DNA from: Oceanicaulis sp. | GTDB taxonomy: Bacteria; Pseudomonadota; Alphaproteobacteria; Caulobacterales; Maricaulaceae | NCBI GenBank assembly: GCA_040112665.1 | Contig: CP157796.1 | Coordinates: 2,195,501-2,259,500 of the forward strand | Reading direction: 5' to 3' | Length of the DNA: 64,000 bases | In this document: positions 51,958 through 59,240 of the stretch, one piece after another | Layout: every line of letters starts with the position of its first letter | Numbering within the stretch: position 1 is the first letter of the stretch | Made by a program: the position numbers and the translations under genes | The notes under the pieces: generated by a model | What the model was told of the DNA's origin: nothing | Seen by the model: only the letters and a program-made list of their open reading frames with translations | The model's database searches: none

Positions 51958-52881
51958 ATGATCCTAGACTTCAAAGAAATACCGTCACCCACAGCCAAAG
52001 AGCACTCCAACGACGAGTTCGAGGAATTTGCACAAGAGGTTCTCGCTGCGCTTGGTTATAGTATCGAACGTGGTGTTAGCCGCGGGGCTGATGGTGGCAA
52101 AGATTTAATTGTTGTAGAGGCGCGCGGAGGTGTTTCTGGTGTAACGAGAATAAAGTGGCTCGTAAGCTGTAAACATTTTGCTCACTCGAATAGGGCAGTC
52201 GGGGTTGCTCACGAGGCTGATATTCGAGAAAGGGTTGAGCAGCACGGTTGCGATGGATTTATCGGCTTCTACAGCTCAAATCCTTCTAGTTCACTTGAGG
52301 AACGGTTAGACGCGTTGAAAATCCCAACGCAAATTCTCGCTCCAGCACAAATCGAGCGAATTTGCCTGTCAGACGCCAAGTCTCAATTTGTCGCTCAGAG
52401 GTATTTCCCAAGGTCGTACGCGTCATGGGCGCGCGAAAACCCCGAGCCGGCAAAGATATTTCATGAAAAATTTAACCTTGAGTGTGAAGTGTGTAGAAAT
52501 GATCTGTTAAATGAGCGGTCCGCTGGAATTTATGTCGTCTATGTCAAATATGATGACGACACCGGGAAGTCACATAATCGAGCTGTGCATTTTGTATGTA
52601 AAGGTAGGTGTGATCGTGTGATGGAGCAGCGCGATCTCCGCAAAGGAGAGATTGATGGGTGGGAAGATATTCCTGATTTGAAAAATCCTACAATCTGGAT
52701 GCGGAAGATGTTTGGGGTGCAGAATGCGCTTCGGGATGGAGAGACTTGGGAAGACGATGCGTATGTCAAGTTTCGGACCTTTATGTGCGGAATGGCGCAA
52801 TTCGCACTGCGGTCTCCAACCACCGCTGAGAGGCAAGAAGTGGAAAGCTTGCTCGCGCTTTGGGATTCCGGGCTAGGCTAA
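51958..52881 (+). CDS. Mrr-like restriction endonuclease-fold protein, foreign composition
   Basis: 307 residues from ATG 51958. The N-terminal PD-(D/E)xK nuclease of Mrr type: EFEEFAQEVLAALGYSIERG, RGADGGKDLIVVEARGG (Asp) and IKWLVSCKHFAHSNRA (SxK), then GCDGFIGFYSSNPSSSLEER. The rest (about 150-307) has CEVCRNDLLNERSAG with Cys pairs and no family I recognise. GC counted in two 60-base lines (52141-52200 and 52501-52560) is 26 and 25 of 60, against well over 60% in guaA. A likely horizontally acquired defence or Type IV restriction gene; no partner methylase is present. Confidence 0.75.
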   Translation: MILDFKEIPSPTAKEHSNDEFEEFAQEVLAALGYSIERGVSRGADGGKDLIVVEARGGVSGVTRIKWLVSCKHFAHSNRAVGVAHEADIRERVEQHGCDGFIGFYSSNPSSSLEERLDALKIPTQILAPAQIERICLSDAKSQFVAQRYFPRSYASWARENPEPAKIFHEKFNLECEVCRNDLLNERSAGIYVVYVKYDDDTGKSHNRAVHFVCKGRCDRVMEQRDLRKGEIDGWEDIPDLKNPTIWMRKMFGVQNALRDGETWEDDAYVKFRTFMCGMAQFALRSPTTAERQEVESLLALWDSGLG

Positions 52882-52980
52882 ATTACTTCGTTACGTTTCC
52901 GTCGACTGTTTCAGAATGCGTGCCCACGTAGCTAGCCGGAGCGTCTTGTTGCACGTAGACACCCGCCCCACATGAAAACA

Positions 52981-52997
52981 TGTTCAGCACATGAACA
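52981..52997 (+). promoter_or_regulatory. Operator candidate over the antitoxin start codon
   Basis: TGTTCA-GCACA-TGAACA, perfect 6-bp arms; the right arm contains the ATG (52991) of the antitoxin gene. TGAA-AACATG-TTCA just upstream (52973-52986) shares half-sites with it. The layout is typical for antitoxin self-repression. Confidence 0.55.
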
Positions 52998-53224
52998 AGC
53001 AAATCCAGATCCGCGAGGTCCCTGACGAGACGCACCGTGCGCTGAAGGCGCGGGCGGCGTCCGAAGGGATGAGCATGAGCGAGTATCTCAAGCGGATGAT
53101 CGAGCGTGAGCTGCAGCGCCCGGACTGGGCGTCGATCAAGCGCCGCCGGGCGCAGATGGAGCCGCTGGACATCACGAGTGATGAGATCGTGGCGATGATC
53201 CGCGAAGAGCGTGACAGCCGGTGA
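52991..53224 (+). CDS. Antitoxin, FitA/ribbon-helix-helix type
   Basis: 77 residues. The ribbon-helix-helix region is MNKQIQIREVPDETHRALKA, RAASEGMSMSEYLKRMIERE. The charged C-terminal tail (LDITSDEIVAMIREERDS) should bind the toxin. Its stop overlaps the GTG start of a VapC gene (GTGA), but that toxin is interrupted. GC has returned to the host level here. It could be left over to counter related toxins. Confidence 0.85.
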   Translation: MNKQIQIREVPDETHRALKARAASEGMSMSEYLKRMIERELQRPDWASIKRRRAQMEPLDITSDEIVAMIREERDSR

Positions 53225-53610
53225 TCGTGATCGACGCCTCGCTGGCGGTCGCGCTCATGATCAATCCGGCGGACGGCGAGGCGCTGAGCGACCGCATCGA
53301 GGCCGAGGGCGGGGCGCTCGCCGCCCCCGAGCTTCTGGACCTCGAAGTCGTCCAGGTGATGCGCCGGTAGGTGCGCCACGGCGGCGACCGGCAGCGTGTC
53401 GAACGCGGGTTTCAGACCCTCGACGACCTACGCATAGAGCGCTTCTCCCACGCGCCGCTTCGCGAGCGCATCTGGCAGCTCCGCGACAATCTCACCGCCT
53501 ATGACGCGGCCTATTTCGCGCTGGCCGAAGCGCTGGACGTGCCGCTCTGGACGCGCGATGCGAAGCTTGCGGACGCGCCCGGCGCGAGCGTCCGCGTCGA
53601 AATCATTTGA
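53221..53610 (+). pseudogene. VapC-type PIN toxin interrupted by one amber codon
   Basis: 130 codons from GTG to TGA with one in-frame TAG at 53368-53370. Before it: VIVIDASLAVALMINPADGE (Asp) and LLDLEVVQVMRR (Glu). After it: VRHGGDRQRVERGFQTLDD, LTAYDAAYFALAEALDV (Asp), LWTRDAKLADAPG (Asp). All four PIN acidic residues are kept, and no other lesion is seen. The natural residue here is usually Leu or similar, so a single-base change (TTG or TGG to TAG) explains it. It is either a recent inactivation, a readthrough gene or a sequencing error. Confidence 0.85.
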
Positions 53611-53629
53611 GCCTTCAGGAATCCGCCCC

Positions 53630-53839
53630 ATGACCACCGACCGTCTCGACCGTCTCGACCGTCTTGAAATGCATGTCGCTCAGCAGGACCAGGTGATTGA
53701 GGATCTGTCCGAGGCGCTGGCGCTGCAGCAGAAGGATATCGAGCGGCTGAAAGCCCGGCTTCTGGCGTCCGACGCGCGCATCGCCGAGCTCGAAGCCGGT
53801 CTGCCGCAGACGCCGGTGGAAAAGCCGCCGCATTATTGA
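53630..53839 (+). CDS. slyX: SlyX family protein
   Basis: 69 residues from ATG 53630, AGGA 7 bases upstream. One long coiled coil: RLDRLDRLEMHVAQQDQVIE, DLSEALALQQKDIERLKARL, then ELEAGLPQTPVEKPPHY, with the family's C-terminal PPHY ending. Function unknown. The repeated DRLDRLDRL is a short in-frame duplication of GACCGTCTC. It lies between two toxin-antitoxin units. Confidence 0.87.
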   Translation: MTTDRLDRLDRLEMHVAQQDQVIEDLSEALALQQKDIERLKARLLASDARIAELEAGLPQTPVEKPPHY

Positions 53840-53843
53840 GCGG

Positions 53844-54260
53844 TCACCCGCGCCAGGGGTCGATCACGTCGAGCCTCGCCGCCGCGAACGCCGTGGCGTC
53901 CCGGCTTGCAACAGCGAACCCGCGCGCGGCGGCGATCGCCGCGATATAACCGTCCGGTACAGGAAAACCGGCGCCGGCCGCTCTGGCTCGCGCCGCCAGC
54001 GCCCCATAATGGCGCGCCGCGTCCACGCCGAAGGCCAGCGTGCGCGGCTCGAACAGGGCCAGCACGCCTTCCAGCACGGCGCCGAGCGCCGCCTTGCGCT
54101 GTCCGTCGGGCAAGGCCGCGATCCCGAAGCTCAGCTCGGCCACGGTCACCGACGAGATGAACAGCGTTTCGGCGGCTTGGGCGTCGAGCCAGTTGCGCAC
54201 CTGCGGGGCGGGGTCCGGCTTCATCGCTTCGGACACCACGTTCGTGTCGAGCAGGATCAT
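53844..54260 (-). CDS. FitB/VapC-type PIN-domain toxin
   Basis: 138 residues. PIN residues: MILLDTNVVSEAMKPDP (Asp), SSVTVAELSFGIAAL (Glu), PVPDGYIAAIAAARG (Asp), ASRDATAFAAARLDVIDPW (Asp). The 'DTNVVSEAMKP' start and 'VIDPW' end are typical of FitB-like toxins. Its ATG overlaps the antitoxin stop (ATGA). An intact system next to the broken one. Confidence 0.93.
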   Translation of the reverse strand: MILLDTNVVSEAMKPDPAPQVRNWLDAQAAETLFISSVTVAELSFGIAALPDGQRKAALGAVLEGVLALFEPRTLAFGVDAARHYGALAARARAAGAGFPVPDGYIAAIAAARGFAVASRDATAFAAARLDVIDPWRG

Positions 54261-54511
54261 TCGAAGCGCAGCGGCTCTGCAGGGCGGCGCTGCTTATCTT
54301 TCTCCAGCGCCTCCACGTCGGCGTTGGAAAGCCCGGCCTCACGGCTCAGGGCCGCGAGCGCGGCGCCCAGCCTGACCCGGCCCTCGGGTTTGACCGCAGC
54401 CTCGAGAATGGCGCGCATCTCCGCTTCCGCGCTGCGATTATTCTTCGCGGCGCGGAGCTTCAGCGCGCGGCGGACCTCTTCAGGCAGGTTGCGGATGGTC
54501 ACGGCGGCCAT
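54257..54511 (-). CDS. FitA-type ribbon-helix-helix antitoxin
   Basis: 84 residues. Starts MAAVTIRNLPEEVRRALKLR, then AAKNNRSAEAEMRAILEAAV, the FitA/VapB RHH pattern. The C-terminal tail ends RRPAEPLRFE. It overlaps the toxin gene by 4 bases. Three GATAGC half-sites lie just upstream and should be its operator. Confidence 0.92.
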   Translation of the reverse strand: MAAVTIRNLPEEVRRALKLRAAKNNRSAEAEMRAILEAAVKPEGRVRLGAALAALSREAGLSNADVEALEKDKQRRPAEPLRFE

Positions 54512-54531
54512 GATTGCGTGCCCTGGATAAC

Positions 54532-54565
54532 GATAGCGGTGCTATCAAAATACAAAATTGATAGC
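54532..54565 (-). promoter_or_regulatory. Triple half-site operator of the FitAB genes
   Basis: GATAGC-GGT-GCTATC (54532-54546) is a perfect inverted repeat, and a third half-site GATAGC (54560-54565) makes a second, wider pair TGCTATCA...TGATAGCA (54540-54566 region). The bases between (AAAATACAAAATT) are AT-rich and probably hold the promoter. It lies 21 bases before the antitoxin ATG. The layout suits co-operative binding of RHH dimers. Confidence 0.7.
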
Positions 54566-54586
54566 AATGCGCAATCCGCCGGGCGA

Positions 54587-55054
54587 TTAAACCGCCGCGA
54601 TCAGCGCGTAGACCAGCCCCGCCGACAGCAGCACCGTCACCGCGTCCTCGACCGCGCCGGCGATCCTGTTTCCTCCGATCCTCGCGCTCATCCGGCTGCG
54701 GGCGGCCTGACCGGCGTGGGCGCCGGCAAAGGCGCCGAGCGCGCCGAGCACCGCGCCGAACAGGCCCGCGCCGGCGAAGGAGGCCGCCAGGGTCCCGACC
54801 GCGGCGCCGGCGATCAGCCGAGCGCCGAGGGCGAGCCTGCTGGTGCGCGGCGGGGCGGTCGCCGCCTTGTCGCCGGCGAACTCGGCCAGCGCGAGCAGGG
54901 CGAGCACCAGGAACGCCCAGATCGAGCCCAGCCAGGCGAATCCCGCCTGCAGCGTCAGTCCGGTGAACACCACAAATCCGCTGAACACGGCGAGCGGCGT
55001 GAAGGTGCGAAGCCCGCTGGCGAAACCGAGCCCGAGGGCGATGAGCAGAAGCAT
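54587..55054 (-). CDS. DUF4126 family membrane protein
   Basis: 155 residues from ATG 55054. Hydrophobic start MLLLIALGLGFASGLRTFTP and five or six helices; FLVLALLALAEFAGDKAATA contains the family's 'E-x-x-x-DK' turn, and GAVLGALGAFAGAHAGQAAR and EDAVTVLLSAGLVYALIAAV follow. DUF4126 proteins are small inner-membrane proteins of unknown function. The frame extends upstream to 55279 through the promoter region; rejected. Confidence 0.82.
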   Translation of the reverse strand: MLLLIALGLGFASGLRTFTPLAVFSGFVVFTGLTLQAGFAWLGSIWAFLVLALLALAEFAGDKAATAPPRTSRLALGARLIAGAAVGTLAASFAGAGLFGAVLGALGAFAGAHAGQAARSRMSARIGGNRIAGAVEDAVTVLLSAGLVYALIAAV

Positions 55055-55193
55055 GGCGGCGATCCTTTCAGCCTCTCCCAACGCGTAGGCGCCGCAGGAC
55101 GATGCGCCGCACCGCCCGCTCGCAGCCTCCCGCTTTGACCTCCGCCCTGTTTGTACTAGTTTTGTTCCACGCGCAGCGTGCGGACGATCCCTC

Positions 55194-56438
55194 ATGGCCA
55201 AGACCCTCATCCAGAAGCTCTCCATCCTCGCGGACGCGGCGAAATACGACGCCTCCTGCGCCTCGTCGGGGACGAGCAAGCGTCATTCGCTGGGCACGGG
55301 CGGGATCGGGTCGACCGAGGGCATGGGCATCTGCCACGCCTATGCGCCGGACGGGCGCTGCATCTCGCTTCTGAAGATCCTTCTGACCAATTTCTGCATT
55401 TTCGACTGCCGGTACTGCATCAACCGGTCGAGTTCGAACGTCGAGCGGGCGCGCTTCACCCCGGACGAAGTCGTCCGGCTGGTGCTCGATTTCTACAAGC
55501 GGAACTATATCGAGGGCCTGTTCCTGTCCTCAGGGATCATCCGCTCGCCGGACTATACGATGGAGCAGCTGACCGAGGTTGCCCGCTGCTTGCGCGAGGA
55601 TCACGGCTTTCGCGGCTATATCCATCTTAAGACCATCGCCGAAGCCGATCCCGAACTGATCGAACAGGCCGGCCGCTACGCCGACCGGCTGAGCGTGAAT
55701 ATCGAGCTGCCCAGCGAAACGAGCCTCAGACAGTACGCGCCCGAAAAGACCGAGACGACCATCCGCAAGGCGATGGCCGACGTGCGCGCGCGCATCGACA
55801 CCTTCGAGGGCGAGCGCGCGGAAAAGCGCCGCAAGGCGCAGCCGAAACGCTTCGCGCCGGGCGGGCAGTCCACCCAGATGATCGTGGGTGCGGACACGAC
55901 CACCGATGTCGGCATCATCCGCAAAAGCGCCGATCTCTATGCGTCTTACCGGCTGAAGCGGGTGTACTTCTCCGCCTACAGCCCGATCCCGGACGCCTCG
56001 TCCGCCCTGCCGCCGGTCAAGCCGCCGCTGATGCGCGAGCACCGGCTCTACCAAGCCGACTGGATGGTGCGGTTTTACGGCTTCGACGCCGAGGAGGTCG
56101 CCGGCGCCACCAAAGACGGCATGCTCGATCTCGACATCGATCCCAAGCTCGCCTGGGCGCTGGCGAACCGGGCGCTGTTCCCGCTCGACGTCAATCGCGC
56201 CGACCGCGAGACCCTGCTGCGCGTGCCGGGGCTGGGGCCCAAATCGGTGGACCGGATCATCGCCGCGCGCCGGCACGGGCGGCTGCGGCTGGACGGGCTG
56301 TCCTCCATCGTCCGCTCGATGAAGCCGGTCCTGCCCTTCGTCACAGCGGCTGATTACAGCCCCGGCCGGACGCTTGACGCGGCCGATCTGCGGGCCCGCT
56401 TCGCGCCGCCGCCCAAACAGGGCGAGCTCTTCGCGTGA
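55194..56438 (+). CDS. Putative DNA modification/repair radical SAM protein
   Basis: 414 residues. The radical-SAM cluster motif is CIFDCRYCINRSSSN (CX3CX2C). Preceded by CHAYAPDGRCISLLKILLTN and followed by LFLSSGIIRSPDYTMEQLTE, GYIHLKTIAEADPELIEQAG and RLSVNIELPSETSLRQYAPE. A helix-hairpin-helix DNA-binding motif lies near the end (NRADRETLLRVPGLGPKSVD). The family (TIGR03916 type, distantly like spore photoproduct lyase) is always paired with a DUF4130/UdgX protein, as here with a 4-base overlap. The reaction is not known. Confidence 0.88.
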   Translation: MAKTLIQKLSILADAAKYDASCASSGTSKRHSLGTGGIGSTEGMGICHAYAPDGRCISLLKILLTNFCIFDCRYCINRSSSNVERARFTPDEVVRLVLDFYKRNYIEGLFLSSGIIRSPDYTMEQLTEVARCLREDHGFRGYIHLKTIAEADPELIEQAGRYADRLSVNIELPSETSLRQYAPEKTETTIRKAMADVRARIDTFEGERAEKRRKAQPKRFAPGGQSTQMIVGADTTTDVGIIRKSADLYASYRLKRVYFSAYSPIPDASSALPPVKPPLMREHRLYQADWMVRFYGFDAEEVAGATKDGMLDLDIDPKLAWALANRALFPLDVNRADRETLLRVPGLGPKSVDRIIAARRHGRLRLDGLSSIVRSMKPVLPFVTAADYSPGRTLDAADLRARFAPPPKQGELFA

Positions 56439-57865
56439 TCGAGATCCCGCTCGCCTCCGAGACCGATTTCGAAGGCTGGCGCGCAGCCGCGCGATCGCTG
56501 TGCCTCACCGGCGCGGCGCCCGCGGACGTGGTCTGGCGTACGCCGTCCGCTCCGGCGAGCCTTCTGGCCGGCGCCCCGCCGCCAGAGGCTCCGGCGGGGA
56601 AGATCCGCGCCTCGAACCGCTTCATCGACATGGCGCGCAAGGCCGCCCACCACCGCGATCCCGAGCGTTTCGCCCGGCTCTACGCGCTTGTGGTCAAGCT
56701 GCAGGACCGGCCGCACCTTCTGGACGACCCGACCGACGCGGACGCCGTCTGGCTCGCCCGGGTCAACAAGGCGATCGGGCGCGACCTTCACAAGATGCAC
56801 GCCTTCGTGCGCTTCAAGGCCGCCGGGCTGAGCGAGACCGGGCGCGAGCGCTTCGCCGCCTGGTTCGAGCCTGAACATCGCATCGTGCAGCTCGCCGCGC
56901 CCTTCTTCATGCGCCGTTTCACCGGCATGGACTGGGTGATCGTCACCCCCGACGGCACGGCGCGCTGGGACGGAGAGGCGCTGCGTTTCGGCCCGCCGGG
57001 CACGCGCAGCGACGTACCGGCCGAGGACGCAGTGGAGGATCAGTGGAAGACGTACTTCCAGTCGATCTTCAATCCCGCCCGGCTGAAGGTGTCCGCGATG
57101 ACCGCGGAGATGCCGAAGAAATACTGGAAGAACCTGCCCGAAGCCGCGCTCATCCCGCAGATGATCGCCTCGGCCGAAGCGCGCGCCCGCGGCATGCAGG
57201 AAGCCGCGCCCTCTCAGCCCAACCCGCTCGCCTCGACGCTGGCTGCACGCAGGCCCGGCGACCGCGCCGGCCCGACCCTGGAGACGCTCGACGACGTGCG
57301 CCGCGCCGCCGCGCGCTGTCAACGCTGCCCGCTTCACGCCTGCGCGTCCCAGACCGTGTTCGGGGAGGGGCCGGCTGACGCCCGGCTGATGATCGTCGGC
57401 GAACAGCCCGGCGACCGGGAAGACATCGAAGGCCGGCCCTTCGTCGGCCCGGCCGGCCAGATGCTCGATCGATCTCTGGAAGCGGCGGGGCTCGATCGAT
57501 CAGCGGCTTACCTGACGAACGCGGTCAAGCACTTCAAGTACGAACGGCGCGGCAAGCGGCGCATCCATCAGCGCCCCACCTCGGGCGAGATCGATCATTG
57601 CCGCTGGTGGCTCGATCTCGAGCGTGATCTGGTCGACCCTGAAGTGACGATCGCGCTCGGCGCCAGCGCGGCGCGCGGGCTCTTTGGTAAAAGCGTAAAA
57701 GTTTCAGAGCTTCGCGGCGAAATCCTCGATCTGAACGGCAAGCCGGCGCTGATCACCGTCCACCCCTCCTATCTCTTGCGCCTGCCCGACCCCGCGCGAC
57801 GCGCCGAAGAGGAGGCGCGGTTCGTCGACGATCTGACCAAGGCGAGGGCGCTGCTCGCGGCGTGA
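56435..57865 (+). CDS. DUF4130 - UdgX uracil-DNA glycosylase fusion
   Basis: 476 residues, ATG/GTG region overlapping the radical-SAM stop. N-terminal part (about 1-230) is the DUF4130 unit (RFARLYALVVKLQDRPHLLD, LHKMHAFVRFKAAGLSETG, WFEPEHRIVQLAAPFFMRRF, DWVIVTPDGTARWDG). The C-terminal part (about 285-476) is UdgX, a family 4-like glycosylase: CQRCPLHACASQTVFGEG with FeS Cys, MIVGEQPGDREDIEGRPFVG, and the loop GKRRIHQRPTSGEI, whose His forms a covalent bond to the abasic site in UdgX. VHPSYLLRLPD closes the site. It probably excises or traps uracil. Confidence 0.9.
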   Translation: MIEIPLASETDFEGWRAAARSLCLTGAAPADVVWRTPSAPASLLAGAPPPEAPAGKIRASNRFIDMARKAAHHRDPERFARLYALVVKLQDRPHLLDDPTDADAVWLARVNKAIGRDLHKMHAFVRFKAAGLSETGRERFAAWFEPEHRIVQLAAPFFMRRFTGMDWVIVTPDGTARWDGEALRFGPPGTRSDVPAEDAVEDQWKTYFQSIFNPARLKVSAMTAEMPKKYWKNLPEAALIPQMIASAEARARGMQEAAPSQPNPLASTLAARRPGDRAGPTLETLDDVRRAAARCQRCPLHACASQTVFGEGPADARLMIVGEQPGDREDIEGRPFVGPAGQMLDRSLEAAGLDRSAAYLTNAVKHFKYERRGKRRIHQRPTSGEIDHCRWWLDLERDLVDPEVTIALGASAARGLFGKSVKVSELRGEILDLNGKPALITVHPSYLLRLPDPARRAEEEARFVDDLTKARALLAA

Positions 57866-57935
57866 GGCGACCACAGCGCGGCGGGCAACCGCCGCGCCAG
57901 CCGCTGCGTTTCATCGCCCCGGGCGGGGCGGCGGA

Positions 57936-58634
57936 GTGCGGAGCTTTCATTTGACCAGACCAGACCGGCGGGCGGCCTTCGAGGCCTTTCTGACTTCGGA
58001 CGACTTTCCCTGCGTCGGCGCCAGGGCGGCCCTGTCGCAGGACCAGCTCAGGGTGATCGAGGCCGGCGCGCTCGACCGGGCGCGCCACGATGTCGATATC
58101 CGCGCCGCGATCGGCGCCTTCATCGAAGAACTCGACCGTGACGGCCCCCAGCTTCAGACGCTGGTGGTGCTGTTCGACGGTCCGGACGGGCTCGACGAGG
58201 TCGGGTTCGAGGCCGCGCTGTGGAACCGGCTCCAGGCGCTGCGCAACATGGACGTCGCCGCAGGCGAGCCCTGGGCGAAGGACGTGTCGGACGATCCGGG
58301 CTCGGCGCAGTTCTCGCTATCGCTGCGCGGGGAGCCCTTTTTCGTGGTGGGGCTTCATCCGGCCGCCTCGCGGCCTGCGCGGCGGCTGGGCTTTCCGGCC
58401 ATGGCGCTGAACGCGCACCGCCAGTTCGAGGCGCTGCGGGCTGACGGCCGCTACGAGCAGATGAAGCAGATCATCCGCGAGCGCGAGGAGGCCGGAACCG
58501 GCTCGATCAATCCCATGCTGGCCGATTTCGGCGAGGGCAGCGAGGCCGCCCAGTACTCGGGCCGCGCCGTGGGCGAGGACTGGACCGCGCCCTTCGATCC
58601 GAAAACCGAAGCGACCAGAAACACCGGGAGCTGA
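57936..58634 (+). CDS. GntA-like (YqcI/YcgG family) haem-dependent N-hydroxylase
   Basis: 232 residues from GTG 57936; TTG 57951 with GGAG upstream is an alternative start. Landmarks: DDFPCVGARAALSQDQLRVI, LQTLVVLFDGPDGLDEVGFE, FVVGLHPAASRPARRLGFPA and LNAHRQFEALRADGRYEQMK. This is the YqcI/YcgG family; GntA of the guanitoxin pathway hydroxylates a guanidino nitrogen using haem. The substrate here is unknown. It is 3 bases from a DUF1989 gene, a pairing seen in other genomes from memory. No signal peptide. Confidence 0.85.
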   Translation: MRSFHLTRPDRRAAFEAFLTSDDFPCVGARAALSQDQLRVIEAGALDRARHDVDIRAAIGAFIEELDRDGPQLQTLVVLFDGPDGLDEVGFEAALWNRLQALRNMDVAAGEPWAKDVSDDPGSAQFSLSLRGEPFFVVGLHPAASRPARRLGFPAMALNAHRQFEALRADGRYEQMKQIIREREEAGTGSINPMLADFGEGSEAAQYSGRAVGEDWTAPFDPKTEATRNTGS

Positions 58635-58637
58635 TCC

Positions 58638-59240
58638 ATGCCGCGCATTCCCGCCCGTTCGGGGACCGCCTTCCGCCTGCCGAAAGGCGCGGTTCTGACC
58701 GTCACCGATCCCGAGGGCGAGCAGGTCGCCGATCTCGTCGCGTTCGCCGCGGACGATACGCGCGAGTATCTTAGCTCCGGCCGGTCGATCGACTTCGCCG
58801 AGCGGATGTTCCTCACCACCGGCGACACGCTTTATTCCAACCGCTCCAACCCGATGCTGGAAATCATCGAGGACGAGGTGGGCCGGCACGATTTCACCCT
58901 GACGCCGTGCTCGAAGGCGACCTTCGAGCGGCTCTACGACGATCATCCGATCCTGCCCGGCTGCCAGGGCAATCTGGAGTCCGCGCTGGCGCCCTATGGT
59001 GTGGGACCCGACCAGATCCCCATCGCCTTCAACGTCTTCATGAACGTCGCCTACGACCCCGACACCGGCGCCTGCTCGGTGCTGCCGCCGAAATCAAAGC
59101 CCGGCCAGTCGATCAGGCTCAGGGCCGCGACCGACCTCGTCATCGGCCTCACCGCCTGCTCGGCGGACGGCTCGAACAATGGCGATTGCACGCCGATCGA
59201 CTGGGAGATCGCAGAAGAGAGCGCCCTCGCCGCGGAGTGA
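58638..59240 (+). CDS. DUF1989 (urea carboxylase-associated type) family protein
   Basis: 200 residues. Landmarks: GTAFRLPKGAVLTVTDPEGE, QVADLVAFAADDTREYLSSG, MFLTTGDTLYSNRSNPMLEI, PGCQGNLESALAPYGV and AFNVFMNVAYDPDTGACSVL, with TACSADGSNNGDCTPIDWEI near the end. DUF1989 proteins occur beside urea carboxylase and guanidine genes; they bind metal through Cys/His residues, and their reaction is not established. No urea carboxylase gene is in the window. It ends directly against the convergent desaturase gene. Confidence 0.85.
   Translation: MPRIPARSGTAFRLPKGAVLTVTDPEGEQVADLVAFAADDTREYLSSGRSIDFAERMFLTTGDTLYSNRSNPMLEIIEDEVGRHDFTLTPCSKATFERLYDDHPILPGCQGNLESALAPYGVGPDQIPIAFNVFMNVAYDPDTGACSVLPPKSKPGQSIRLRAATDLVIGLTACSADGSNNGDCTPIDWEIAEESALAAE

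Noticed and set aside
51900..52990. Search for a direct repeat of the guaA 3' end marking an island boundary
   Set aside because: No copy of the last 20 bases of guaA was found after the Mrr-like gene, and no integrase is present.
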